From: JAGNLA01 sp964472265 | Lineage (GTDB): Bacteria; Caldisericota; Caldisericia; JAAYUI01 | DNA length: 32,889 nt | Assembly (NCBI GenBank): GCA_964472265.1 | Contig: CAYYJO010000018.1 | Location: 1-32,889, forward strand | Direction of reading: 5' to 3' | Part shown: in pieces, positions 8,977-15,957 of the stretch | Layout of the letters: each line of letters opens with the position of its first letter | How positions within the stretch are numbered: position 1 is the first letter of the stretch | The notes under the pieces: model-generated | What the model was told of the DNA's origin: nothing | Database searches by the model: none | What the model saw: the letters and a program-made list of their open reading frames with translations, nothing else | Position numbers and translations under genes: made by a program

Positions 8977-9695
8977 TTCTTGAGGGTGTCAAGTATCAGC
9001 TGTATTGCTGCCGGTTCGATCTTTGTCTTGCAGTCGAACTGCTCGACATGTGTTTTCAAATCCGCAGCCAAAAGAACGGTCACGCTTGGATCGGCAATCT
9101 TGAGGGTCGTGTTCTGGTTTGTAAAGACAACAATCGGTTCAATCCAAAGTGTTGCAGGATCAAATCCTTTTGACGAGAGCATGTTGTCAAGCAACTGCTT
9201 GAGTTCCCAAACCGAACGTTTTATCTGTCTGGCAGGGTTTCCGATGTGGCCTTTGTAGAATCCGCCAGCCCTTCCGCGCTTGAGATAGCCCCAGGTGTCG
9301 CCCTGGCCATAGATTTCACCATTATAATGTTTGCTTTCGATTGCGAAAACACACCTTGGCCCCACAAGCACATGGTCAATGTCGCAGTTTTTGTCAGGAA
9401 GAGAGACGTTGTTTATCATTACATACTCATCAGGCAAAACCTCGAGCATCCTCGGAAGGATAGCTTGTCCGGCATGTCCCGATTTCCAGATGGCAACTTC
9501 GCCTGAGCGGTTGACAAAGATGATCGAGCCAAGAAGGAAAAAGCCGATTGCCAGAACGAGAAAATACCGGTTGCCAGTGAATCCGATTGAAATTGACAAA
9601 AGTGCCGCCACGATGAGAATGGTTGCGAAAACAATCTTGAAGCTTTCGGCAAAAATCCGCTTTTTCACGTAGTCTTTTTTGTTAATCACGAGCAT
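8973..9695 (-). CDS. Membrane protein with NERD (nuclease-related) domain
   Basis: 240 residues. Two hydrophobic segments (about 20-38 and 43-61) are followed by a cytosolic NERD domain (about 71-180). Its signature 'CDIDHVLVGPRCVFAIESKHYNGEIYG' pattern has Asp107, Glu120 and Lys122 in the positions expected for a restriction-endonuclease-like fold. NERD domains are proposed to act on nucleic acids, but many are uncharacterised. AGGAGC precedes the ATG. The start overlaps the end of rnhB by 10 bases and the stop overlaps yraN by four, so the gene is embedded in the operon. Having two nuclease-fold proteins (this one and YraN) directly after RNase HII hints at a shared nucleic-acid maintenance role, but that is inference. 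Confidence 0.8.
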   Translation of the reverse strand: MLVINKKDYVKKRIFAESFKIVFATILIVAALLSISIGFTGNRYFLVLAIGFFLLGSIIFVNRSGEVAIWKSGHAGQAILPRMLEVLPDEYVMINNVSLPDKNCDIDHVLVGPRCVFAIESKHYNGEIYGQGDTWGYLKRGRAGGFYKGHIGNPARQIKRSVWELKQLLDNMLSSKGFDPATLWIEPIVVFTNQNTTLKIADPSVTVLLAADLKTHVEQFDCKTKIEPAAIQLILDTLKK

Positions 9696-10237
9696 GGCTT
9701 GTAGCTCCTTCTATGAATCCTTGTGACACCCAGTTTTTCGATGGATCGTAAGTGCTTCTTGGTGCCATAACCCTTGTGAATCTCGAAATCGTATCCAGGC
9801 ATACTTGAGCCGTATCCTATCATTATATGATCCCGCAAAGTTTTGGCAACAATGGAGGCTGCCATTATCTCTTCAATCTTGTCGTCCCCCTTGATTATGG
9901 CCGTTGCTATATTTTCAAGACCTTGAGGCACTTTGTTGCCATCTATGAGGACACTTGAAACCTCAATCCTCCTCGAAATCCTCTCAACAGCATTCCTCAT
10001 CCCGCGCATGGTTGCTTGAAAAATATTGATTCTGTCAATGGTTTGCGCCGAAATTATGGATACTTCGACAATTGACTCGGAAATGATTTTGCAGGCTAAT
10101 TCCTGTCGTTTCTTTGGACTCAGTTTTTTTGAATCCCTCAAGCCTTCAATCTTTGACTTCAAACAACAGGCGCACACAACCACGGGCCCGGCGAGAGGCC
10201 CTCTGCCGGCTTCGTCAACGCCTACGGTTTCACCTAT
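9686..10237 (-). CDS. rnhB: Ribonuclease HII with a non-canonical start codon
   Basis: RNase HII removes RNA from RNA-DNA hybrids, including single ribonucleotides. The conserved N-terminal motif GVDEAGRGPLAGP lies at about 10,182-10,222, upstream of the first standard start (GTG at 10183). Frame reading from the preceding in-frame stop to this motif shows no ATG, GTG or TTG. I give the ATA at 10235-10237, which overlaps the lepB TAG as ATAG; a CTG at 10265-10267 is the alternative. Counting from ATA (183 residues), the active-site carboxylates are Asp8, Glu9, Asp99 (VLIDGN) and about Asp118 (IKGD), followed by 'AASIVAKTLRD'. All catalytic motifs are intact, so the protein is probably active. 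Initiation may depend on coupling to lepB. A sequencing error at the start cannot be excluded. Confidence 0.85.
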   Translation of the reverse strand: MGETVGVDEAGRGPLAGPVVVCACCLKSKIEGLRDSKKLSPKKRQELACKIISESIVEVSIISAQTIDRINIFQATMRGMRNAVERISRRIEVSSVLIDGNKVPQGLENIATAIIKGDDKIEEIMAASIVAKTLRDHIMIGYGSSMPGYDFEIHKGYGTKKHLRSIEKLGVTRIHRRSYKPCS

Positions 10238-10782
10238 TGCAGCACCTGGATTCTGCCAATCGGCCAGACCACAACAAACGCCCTGCCCAATATTTTTTCG
10301 CGAGTGATCGGGCCAAATGATCTTGAATCGAGGGATGACTGGCGATTGTCGCCAATGACGTAGTACTCGTTCTCTGAGAGCTTGAGTGTGAGTTTGTCCG
10401 AATTTTCCTTTACAGGGAACGATACATCGTAGTTTGTTTTGGTCTTGTCAACATCTTCGATGAACATGTTGCCATTGATCCAGACTTTTCCGCCGGTGTA
10501 CTCGATGTAGTCACCTGGCAGACCAATGACTCTTTTGACGTATTCGCCAGAGTTTGACGGCGGATCGAAAACTATCACATCACCGCGGTGAGGGCCGGCT
10601 GTAACATACGAAAGTCTGTTTACCAGGATTATGTCAGCGTTTTTAAGGGTTGGGAACATGGAAGACATGTCAACAATATAGGGTGTTACAATGAAAGTTC
10701 TTATAAAAAAAATTGTCCCCAGAAAAAAAATAAGGAGGAAGCCGTACTTTAACAGCTCCCTCCTGGAATTGTTGAGTTTCAC
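10234..10782 (-). CDS. lepB: Signal peptidase I (second copy, downstream of rplS)
   Basis: 182 residues. It cleaves signal peptides from exported proteins at the outer face of the membrane. One N-terminal membrane segment (about 12-30) is followed by the catalytic serine motif 'DMSSMFPTL' (Ser41) and the general-base motif 'EYVKRVIGLPGD' (Lys83), then 'YYVIGDNRQSSLDSRSFGPI' (box E). The length is that of short Gram-positive-type enzymes. The start is GTG, four bases after the rplS TAA and with no clear ribosome site, so reinitiation after rplS is likely. It is clearly a paralogue of the signal peptidase on the other side of rplS; both share the unusual MSSM motif. Confidence 0.95.
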   Translation of the reverse strand: MKLNNSRRELLKYGFLLIFFLGTIFFIRTFIVTPYIVDMSSMFPTLKNADIILVNRLSYVTAGPHRGDVIVFDPPSNSGEYVKRVIGLPGDYIEYTGGKVWINGNMFIEDVDKTKTNYDVSFPVKENSDKLTLKLSENEYYVIGDNRQSSLDSRSFGPITREKILGRAFVVVWPIGRIQVLQ

Positions 10783-10786
10783 GATG

Positions 10787-11152
10787 TTACTGTGCTTTTT
10801 TCTTGGCCACGATCCTGTCTTTAAGTCTTGTGGCCTTGCCGATCCTGTCGCGAAGGAAGTAGAGCTTGGCTCTTCTGACTTTACCGTGCCTTACAACTTC
10901 AATCTTTTCGACCATCGGCGAATGGAGCGGGAACACCTTTTCGATGCCGATTCCGGCTGTCACTTTGCGGACTGTGAAGGTTTCGGAAACTCCGCCGTTT
11001 TTCTTTGCGATGACGGTGCCCTCATAGACCTGAATTCTGGTCTTGTTGCCTTCCTTGACTCTGATATGAACCTTGACCGTGTCGCCGATTTCGAACGACT
11101 TCGAGTCCTTTTTAAGTTGATCGCTGACAATGTCTCTGAGTAACTGCTGCAT
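10787..11152 (-). CDS. rplS: Ribosomal protein bL19
   Basis: 121 residues from the ATG at 11152. That start is chosen because TAGGAG lies 8 bases upstream; the longer reading from a TTG at 11170 would run through this ribosome site. Family features are present: 'FEIGDTVKVHIRVKEGNKTRIQVYEGTVIAKKNGG', 'TVRKVTAGIGIEKVFPLHSP' and 'GKVRRAKLYFLRDRIGKATRLK'. bL19 sits at the interface of the two ribosomal subunits. In many bacteria rplS directly follows trmD; here a methyltransferase and a signal peptidase are inserted, and a second signal peptidase follows. Confidence 0.97.
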   Translation of the reverse strand: MQQLLRDIVSDQLKKDSKSFEIGDTVKVHIRVKEGNKTRIQVYEGTVIAKKNGGVSETFTVRKVTAGIGIEKVFPLHSPMVEKIEVVRHGKVRRAKLYFLRDRIGKATRLKDRIVAKKKAQ

Positions 11153-11253
11153 GTGTTTTTCTCCTAACAAACCAATTACTTATTTACCAGAAAAAAGAGG
11201 TTACCAGCCACACCGTGGTCAATCAACAAAGGTTTGGCTAACTTGGCCGGAAT
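11153..11253 (-). other. rplS leader/spacer with imperfect hairpin
   Basis: This 101-base spacer is the longest gap in the operon. On the minus strand AGCCAAACC and GGTGTGGCT form a 9-bp stem with one mismatch, followed by CTGGTAACCTC and a run of six T. It could be an attenuator or part of an autoregulatory leader for rplS. The structure is weak and no known L19 leader motif is recognised with confidence. Confidence 0.3.
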
Positions 11254-11805
11254 CTAGCGCAGAACGTGAATTGATGCTGGAGGCCAGAATGTCTGGAAAG
11301 CCCTTCCAACAATCTGGTCTTTCTTTATCGGGCCAAACGCTCTTGAGTCCAATGATGACGGCCTGTTATCACCCATGACGTAGAATTCATTGTCGGCAAG
11401 TTTTCTGGCACCTTCGATGTCCTTGGTGGGGGTCGGGAATGACTGTTTGTAATTGGTTTCGGGATGAGTTTCCGATTCATCGAACTGCTTTCCGTTGATG
11501 AAAACTGAACCGTTTTTGTAGTCTATCCATTCGCCAGGAAGACCGATGACCCTCTTGACGAGATCGTCGCCACCGTTTTCGGGTGTGAAAACGATAATGT
11601 CGCCACGCTCAGGGTTTGTTGTAAGATAAGCCATCTTGTTGACCAAAATGAGATCATCCTGGGTGAGTGTCGGATACATGGAGCTCATCATGACTTTCCT
11701 TGGTTCAAGAACGTATGTTCTGACAACCAGTGCAAAGGTGACTATTATGACAATCGAGATGACCCATTCGATCAGCTCACTGTATTTCCCAAATCTCTTT
11801 TTCAT
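11254..11805 (-). CDS. lepB: Signal peptidase I (first copy, upstream of rplS)
   Basis: 183 residues, a type I signal peptidase. A membrane segment (about 13-30) is followed by 'MMSSMYPTL' with catalytic Ser42, 'DLVKRVIGLPGE' with catalytic Lys84, and 'FYVMGDNRPSSLDSRAFGPI'. It is colinear with the second copy through the whole length, without insertions of note. It lies 35 bases downstream of the SPOUT methyltransferase and upstream of rplS. The two copies probably arose by tandem duplication around rplS and may divide substrates. The many signal-peptide proteins in this window fit a high demand for this activity. Confidence 0.95.
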   Translation of the reverse strand: MKKRFGKYSELIEWVISIVIIVTFALVVRTYVLEPRKVMMSSMYPTLTQDDLILVNKMAYLTTNPERGDIIVFTPENGGDDLVKRVIGLPGEWIDYKNGSVFINGKQFDESETHPETNYKQSFPTPTKDIEGARKLADNEFYVMGDNRPSSLDSRAFGPIKKDQIVGRAFQTFWPPASIHVLR

Positions 11806-11840
11806 TTCTCTATGCCTTTGTTCTCTTTTGGTTTATCTTG

Positions 11841-12383
11841 CTACCTTCCAAGCAGTCTGTCAAGGATGATTGCTCCGGCAGCCCTGACAGAGAGATGGTT
11901 GAACTCGGTTGGACCAACGATTGGTTCAAGTGTGTAGTCGCAAATGTCAAAAACTTCGGGAGCAAGCCCCCAGCCTGTTCCCAGAATCATCAGCACCGGT
12001 TCTTTAATCAATTCCCTGCACTCTTTGAATGTTATCCTGTCAATGCCTGTTTTTGCCGACGTGGCCACCAAAAAGGGTTTCTTCCCTGCAATGTTCGTCA
12101 TGTGTTCGATTGCTTGTTCAAGCGTTGCCAGGGTTTCAGTATTTTCAAGCGCCTCAGACCTGCATGGATTATAGGTTTTCCCTCCACCAACGTTCCAATA
12201 TCCGAGAATCCTTTCGGCAACACCTCTTTGAAGCGGTGAGGGGTGGACGAGATAAAGCCTGTTGATTCCATATGTTTTGCCAGTCCTTGAGAGGTCGTGG
12301 ATGTCAAAGGTTGTGATGGAGCTGGACTGAAGCGTGCCGTGCTTGTCGACAATCGGGTAATGGACCAGTGCCAGGGAGATCAT
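11841..12383 (-). CDS. SPOUT-type RNA methyltransferase (PF09936-like, TM1570 family)
   Basis: 180 residues. The start 'MISLALVHYPIVDKHG' and the C-terminal knot region 'LMILGTGWGLAPEVF' and 'PTEFNHLSVRAAGAIILDRLLG' match the SAM-dependent RNA methyltransferase family that is often next to, or fused with, TrmD in Thermotogae and some Proteobacteria. Glycines of the SAM-binding knot (ILGTGWG) are present. The RNA target is unknown. It follows trmD by 40 bases, without a strong ribosome site. The linkage with trmD suggests a tRNA target, which is inference from neighbourhood. Confidence 0.85.
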   Translation of the reverse strand: MISLALVHYPIVDKHGTLQSSSITTFDIHDLSRTGKTYGINRLYLVHPSPLQRGVAERILGYWNVGGGKTYNPCRSEALENTETLATLEQAIEHMTNIAGKKPFLVATSAKTGIDRITFKECRELIKEPVLMILGTGWGLAPEVFDICDYTLEPIVGPTEFNHLSVRAAGAIILDRLLGR

Positions 12384-12423
12384 TGATTTTCTTCTTTCAT
12401 TTTCATGTTTTCTTGGCTTTTCA

Positions 12424-13179
12424 TCAGTCGATGTTCAGCTTTTTAAAAGTATTTCCAATCTCTTTTGAAATGTTTTTCAGGATTTTTTTGTCGTTTGCAT
12501 CGAGTTTTGCCGATTCGAGCAGGTCTGGCCTGATGGCAAGGGTTCGCCTTAAAGACTGTTCTCTGCGCCAATCCTCTATATCAGCGTGGTTGCCGGACAG
12601 CAGTACGGCAGGAACATCGCCCGTTTCGTGGTTTGCCGGTCTTGTGTACTGCGGGAATTCAAGCAATCCAGACTGGAAAGACTCAACCTCGGAAGATTCG
12701 TTGTGGCCGAGTACTCCGGGGATCAACCTGATGATTGCATCTGCCATCGCAAGGGCTGCAACCTCACCGCCGGTCATCACAAAGTCTCCGAGTGAAAGCC
12801 AGTCGGTGCACATCTGCGCCACTCTCTCGTCGACGCCTTCATAGTGACCACAAAGGAAAACGATGGATGGGGCGTTGGAAAGGTCTGATGCGATTTTCTG
12901 GGAGAAGGTTTTTCCGGCAGGGGACATGAGGATTATCCTTGAGCCTTCGGGGAGGTTCAGGTCGTCAACCATTTCTGCAAACGGTTCAACCTTCATCAAC
13001 ATGCCAAAACCGCCACCATACGGGTTGTCGTCCGTGCTCTGGTGGCGGTCTTTTGTGTACTTTCTCAGGTTAACCGCTTCAATCTCAACCAGTCCGGCAG
13101 TTTTTGCCCTGCCCATGATCGAGACGCTTGAAGCGGAATTGAAAAACTCCGGGAAGGTGGTTGCGAAAACCAGCCTCAT
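12424..13179 (-). CDS. trmD: tRNA (guanine37-N1)-methyltransferase
   Basis: 251 residues, usual length. TrmD methylates G37 next to the anticodon with SAM and prevents frameshifting. Motifs: 'DDNPYGGGFGML' (51-61), 'LCGHYEGVDERV' (109-120, trefoil knot), 'SLGDFVMTGGE' (129-139), Arg151 in 'AIIRLIPGVLG', 'GLLEFPQYTRP' and 'LLSGNHADIEDWR'. The position matching the proposed general base Asp169 of the Haemophilus enzyme is Glu166 here (VESF instead of EDSF). The ATG overlaps the TGA of ylqD by four bases (ATGA), so the two are coupled. rimM, usually found between these genes, is absent. Confidence 0.97.
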   Translation of the reverse strand: MRLVFATTFPEFFNSASSVSIMGRAKTAGLVEIEAVNLRKYTKDRHQSTDDNPYGGGFGMLMKVEPFAEMVDDLNLPEGSRIILMSPAGKTFSQKIASDLSNAPSIVFLCGHYEGVDERVAQMCTDWLSLGDFVMTGGEVAALAMADAIIRLIPGVLGHNESSEVESFQSGLLEFPQYTRPANHETGDVPAVLLSGNHADIEDWRREQSLRRTLAIRPDLLESAKLDANDKKILKNISKEIGNTFKKLNID

Positions 13180-13580
13180 CCTTCGAAGATGCTCTGAATC
13201 ACTCCATCCTTGATGACGATCTCGGCCTTGCCAAGCTTGTCTTCAAGGTTGTCACCAACTTTGACGTCGATGAAGCTGTCGAGGGTGCCTTGCGGAAACA
13301 CGGAGTCGATTGCCATGGAATCCATCTCTTTCATGCGTTCTTCGAGTTCCTTGAGGGTGTTTTCGCGTGTTGCCTTTTCCCTCTCTAGCTGTTCGCGAAC
13401 CTGCATGACGTAGTTGTAATCCATGTTGTTGACCTTAAGCAGGAATTGCTGTTCGGTCGTTTTGATCTTCTCAAGCTCCACTTTTACTTCGCTCTGGAGT
13501 CCCTTGAGTTGTGCTGCATACCTTTTCTTGAAGTCGTCTGTTATTACGACTTTGAGCAATACTTTTCTCGCAATTTGCAC
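13176..13580 (-). CDS. YlqD family protein
   Basis: 134 residues. It has a basic N-terminal strand (VLLKVVITDDFKKRY), a long charged helix with coiled-coil character (about 20-90, 'QLEREKATRENTLKELEERM'), and a C-terminal beta segment 'FIDVKVGDNLEDKLGKAEI' ending in 'VIKDGVIQSI'. This matches the YlqD family, which lies in the same place in the Bacillus rpsP-ylqC-ylqD-rimM-trmD-rplS cluster. Its function is unknown. The start is GTG, directly after the khpA TAA. GAGG inside the khpA end probably serves as ribosome site. Confidence 0.85.
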   Translation of the reverse strand: MQIARKVLLKVVITDDFKKRYAAQLKGLQSEVKVELEKIKTTEQQFLLKVNNMDYNYVMQVREQLEREKATRENTLKELEERMKEMDSMAIDSVFPQGTLDSFIDVKVGDNLEDKLGKAEIVIKDGVIQSIFEG

Positions 13581-13820
13581 TTATTTTGCCTCGATTACGT
13601 TGACTTCGGCTTTCTTTCCGTGCTTGTTGCTGACTGCTCTGATAAGGACGCGAAGGGCGTTGATTGTTCTACCCTGCTTGCCGATGACTTTGCCAAGATC
13701 GCTTGGATCAACCTTGATTTCATAGGTGAGATTCTGCTCGCCCACGAGTTCGTTGATTGAAACCATGTCTGTCTTGTCTACCAGCTGCTTGACGATGTAC
13801 ATAAGTGTGTCCTTGAACAT
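13581..13820 (-). CDS. khpA: KH-domain RNA-binding protein KhpA (YlqC)
   Basis: 79 residues, one KH domain with the RNA-gripping loop 'GKVIGKQGRTINALR' (GKQG at 47-50). KhpA usually pairs with KhpB/EloR and binds many RNAs, affecting cell division and elongation in Firmicutes. AGGAGG about 9 bases before the ATG gives a strong ribosome site. It lies between rpsP and ylqD, the standard Firmicutes position. Confidence 0.95.
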   Translation of the reverse strand: MFKDTLMYIVKQLVDKTDMVSINELVGEQNLTYEIKVDPSDLGKVIGKQGRTINALRVLIRAVSNKHGKKAEVNVIEAK

Positions 13821-13847
13821 TGCTGATACCTCCTGATGGATTGTGGT

Positions 13848-14135
13848 TTAGGCTGGAGCCTGCTCTGGTTTGTTCTTTGACTCCTGGAACTTCTTCCAGG
13901 TGCCGGTTTTAACAAGCAGAGACTTTACGCTCTCGGTGTATTGGGCACCCACACCGAGCCAGTAAAGAACACGGTCTTCCTTGTAGTTGCTGACCTTGTT
14001 GTCATCAACAAAGTCAACGTGACCAAGGAGTTCGATGTAATCACTGTTGGTGGGTTTCCTCGAATGAACAACGACGAGCCTGAAGGTTGGCTGATGAACC
14101 TTTCCGTAGCGTGCAAGTTTAAGTTTGGCGGCCAA
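13848..14135 (-). CDS. rpsP: Ribosomal protein bS16
   Basis: 95 residues, first gene of the operon. 'KLKLARYGKVHQPTFRLVVV' and 'HSRKPTNSDYIELLGHVDF' follow the bS16 pattern, ending in a Pro/Ala/Lys tail. It is an early assembly protein of the small subunit. The start codon is TTG (no in-frame ATG or GTG fits), with AGGGG 8 bases upstream. A strong promoter lies about 40 bases upstream. Confidence 0.96.
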   Translation of the reverse strand: MAAKLKLARYGKVHQPTFRLVVVHSRKPTNSDYIELLGHVDFVDDNKVSNYKEDRVLYWLGVGAQYTESVKSLLVKTGTWKKFQESKNKPEQAPA

Positions 14136-14174
14136 AATGAAAACCCCTTTCTATATGATGCTTACAAACTAACT

Positions 14175-14202
14175 ATATTAGTGGCGCACTGTCGCCTGTC
14201 AA
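14175..14202 (-). promoter_or_regulatory. Main promoter of the rpsP operon
   Basis: On the minus strand a perfect TTGACA (14197-14202) and TAATAT (14175-14180) are 16 bases apart. The predicted start near 14,168 gives a leader of about 33 bases before the rpsP TTG. It is the only strong promoter seen for the eleven-gene minus-strand operon. Confidence 0.7.
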
Positions 14203-14300
14203 GATAAAGTTGTGAAAAAAATCAAAACTCCAAGCCAATCCTTGCCCGCTAGCAAAACCAATGGATATCCGTTATCATCTTCAGTCGGAGGCACAGTTAC

Positions 14301-15902
14301 ATGGATAACGAAACCGTACAGCCAGAATCTTTGATCGAAACAGTCCAGCAGGTGGAGATGCCGGCTGAGAAAAAACCTGACAACAGGAACATGAAGGTGG
14401 CGCTCATCATTGGTGGCGTTGCACTCTTGATAATCCTTGCCCTTGTGCTTGTGATTGTCTTCACCGGAACTTCCAGAACAATTAAAGGCACAGCCTGGGA
14501 TTTTGCTCCAAACAAGCCATCAACCCTTGTCGCCTTTGACCTGGACATGAACATGGGAGACCTTGTGCAAACCGTCATTCCTATCATTGAGCAGCAGGCG
14601 GCGATGCAAACCCCCGAAACCCAGGAAATCATCAACAACCTTCCAGACCTCGGATTCCTTCAATGTTCGGGTTTTGTTTTGCTAGGCAACAATGGCTCAC
14701 AGCAACCGGTCATCGGACTCAGGCTTTCGAACAGGGGCAATCCTGCCGTTGGGTACCAGAACTTCGTGGACAAGCTTGGCAAGATAAATGAGCTGGGTTC
14801 GAGCATGGACAAAGACGGTTTTGCAACTTTCGGAACCGGATCGCAACCGCTGACCACATGCCTCGATGAGAATTTCATGCTGATAAGCACTTCAAAAACG
14901 GACATCGCGCAAGCTCTTGAGGTGAAAAATGGCAAACAACCATCCATCCAGAAAAACACAAAATGGGACAGGATCGAAAAAAGGATAGCCAATTCACCGC
15001 TCAGCTTCTACACGGTTCTTGAGGCTGAAGGCAAGGAATACACACTGACCGGCAACATCTTCTCAGAGAAAGGCGAAGTGGGTTTCAAGGTTGCCTGGCT
15101 AGACGGCAAGAATCAGGTAAAAGAAATCCTGCCAAAAGACGGCACGCTCAGAAACATCAGCGATGTTCTGGGCTGGCAGAAAAATCTCAGTGCCCTGATA
15201 AGTTCAACCCCGGATTCAACCGTTAAAATCGCCCTTCCATTCACGTTCGGCGATGGCGAGTCATTTGAAAAGGGTGAATCTGTTGGATTTGTCAAACTAA
15301 ACCAGCAGCTCCAGCCTGACATCATCGGTTTGAAACTGAAAGGTGATACGGCCAAACTGAAGATATTCCTTGAAAAAACCATAATCGGTACAGACAAGAC
15401 CCAGAAAAAGCTTGACGGTGACGTTTTCGAGGTCACAAGAAAGCCTGCCGAGATAGCCATTCCAGAACTTCCCAAACCTGAAAAGGTAACACCGGACAAG
15501 AAACCCGTAACACCGCCGGAAACAAAAACACCGACAGAGTATGTCCCTGGGCCAAGCGTGTTCGGCTACGAGACGGAAACGTTCTATTACCGGTTCGATG
15601 GCGACACGTTGACCCTTTCCAACAAGCGTGATGGATTAAAATGGGTTTCGGGAAAAACCGAAAATGTGGAAGGCACGATCCTGTCAGCAGTTGTTGATGG
15701 CAAGCTCATCATCAGCTCGCTGCTTGAGCAGTACATGGGCGCTGCCGGGAATGACATTTCCCAGCTTGGAGCTAACTTCCTGCTCGTTGGTTCGATGATA
15801 GACAAGCTTGATCCAATGTTGCACGTTGACGTTTTTGGTGATGATTCTGACATATTGCTGAAGATATCTGTAAAATATAACCCCGATTTCATGTCCCGCT
15901 AA
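14301..15902 (+). CDS. Membrane-anchored extracytoplasmic protein, DUF3352-like
   Basis: 533 residues. A 31-residue acidic/basic cytosolic tail is followed by one membrane helix (about 32-54, 'VALIIGGVALLIILALVL') and a large outer domain. The beginning of that domain, 'FAPNKPSTLVAFDLDMNMG', resembles DUF3352-type proteins ('P.dt.a.v.ldl' pattern), but the match is weak. A Pro/Lys/Thr-rich linker (about 390-416, 'PKPEKVTPDKKPVTPPE') separates the C-terminal 'TFYYRFDGDTLTLSNKRDGL' part. GGAGG lies 10 bases before the ATG. It is divergent from rpsP and precedes the PQQ-propeller gene by 55 bases. The function is unknown; a cell-envelope role is inferred from topology only. Confidence 0.7.
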   Translation: MDNETVQPESLIETVQQVEMPAEKKPDNRNMKVALIIGGVALLIILALVLVIVFTGTSRTIKGTAWDFAPNKPSTLVAFDLDMNMGDLVQTVIPIIEQQAAMQTPETQEIINNLPDLGFLQCSGFVLLGNNGSQQPVIGLRLSNRGNPAVGYQNFVDKLGKINELGSSMDKDGFATFGTGSQPLTTCLDENFMLISTSKTDIAQALEVKNGKQPSIQKNTKWDRIEKRIANSPLSFYTVLEAEGKEYTLTGNIFSEKGEVGFKVAWLDGKNQVKEILPKDGTLRNISDVLGWQKNLSALISSTPDSTVKIALPFTFGDGESFEKGESVGFVKLNQQLQPDIIGLKLKGDTAKLKIFLEKTIIGTDKTQKKLDGDVFEVTRKPAEIAIPELPKPEKVTPDKKPVTPPETKTPTEYVPGPSVFGYETETFYYRFDGDTLTLSNKRDGLKWVSGKTENVEGTILSAVVDGKLIISSLLEQYMGAAGNDISQLGANFLLVGSMIDKLDPMLHVDVFGDDSDILLKISVKYNPDFMSR

Positions 15903-15916
15903 GGTTTTGGCGGTTA

Positions 15917-15945
15917 TTGACTGAATGTGAATTTTCAATTAATAT
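15917..15945 (+). promoter_or_regulatory. Promoter of the PQQ-like propeller gene, close to its ATG
   Basis: TTGACT (15917-15922) and TAATAT (15940-15945) are 17 bases apart. The predicted start near 15,952 leaves a leader of only about six bases before the ATG at 15958, and no Shine-Dalgarno is present. Confidence 0.55.
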
Positions 15946-15957
15946 GTTGTCACTGCA

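Noticed and set aside
9686..10183. rnhB as a 5'-truncated pseudogene
   Set aside because: The missing N-terminal motif is present in the same frame just upstream and all four catalytic carboxylates are intact.
10691..11143. 150-codon plus-strand frame across rplS and lepB
   Set aside because: It is antisense to two clearly conserved genes, has no ribosome site, and its sequence resembles no protein.
12368..12844. 158-codon plus-strand frame opposite trmD
   Set aside because: trmD motifs on the minus strand are beyond doubt; the plus frame is a shadow.
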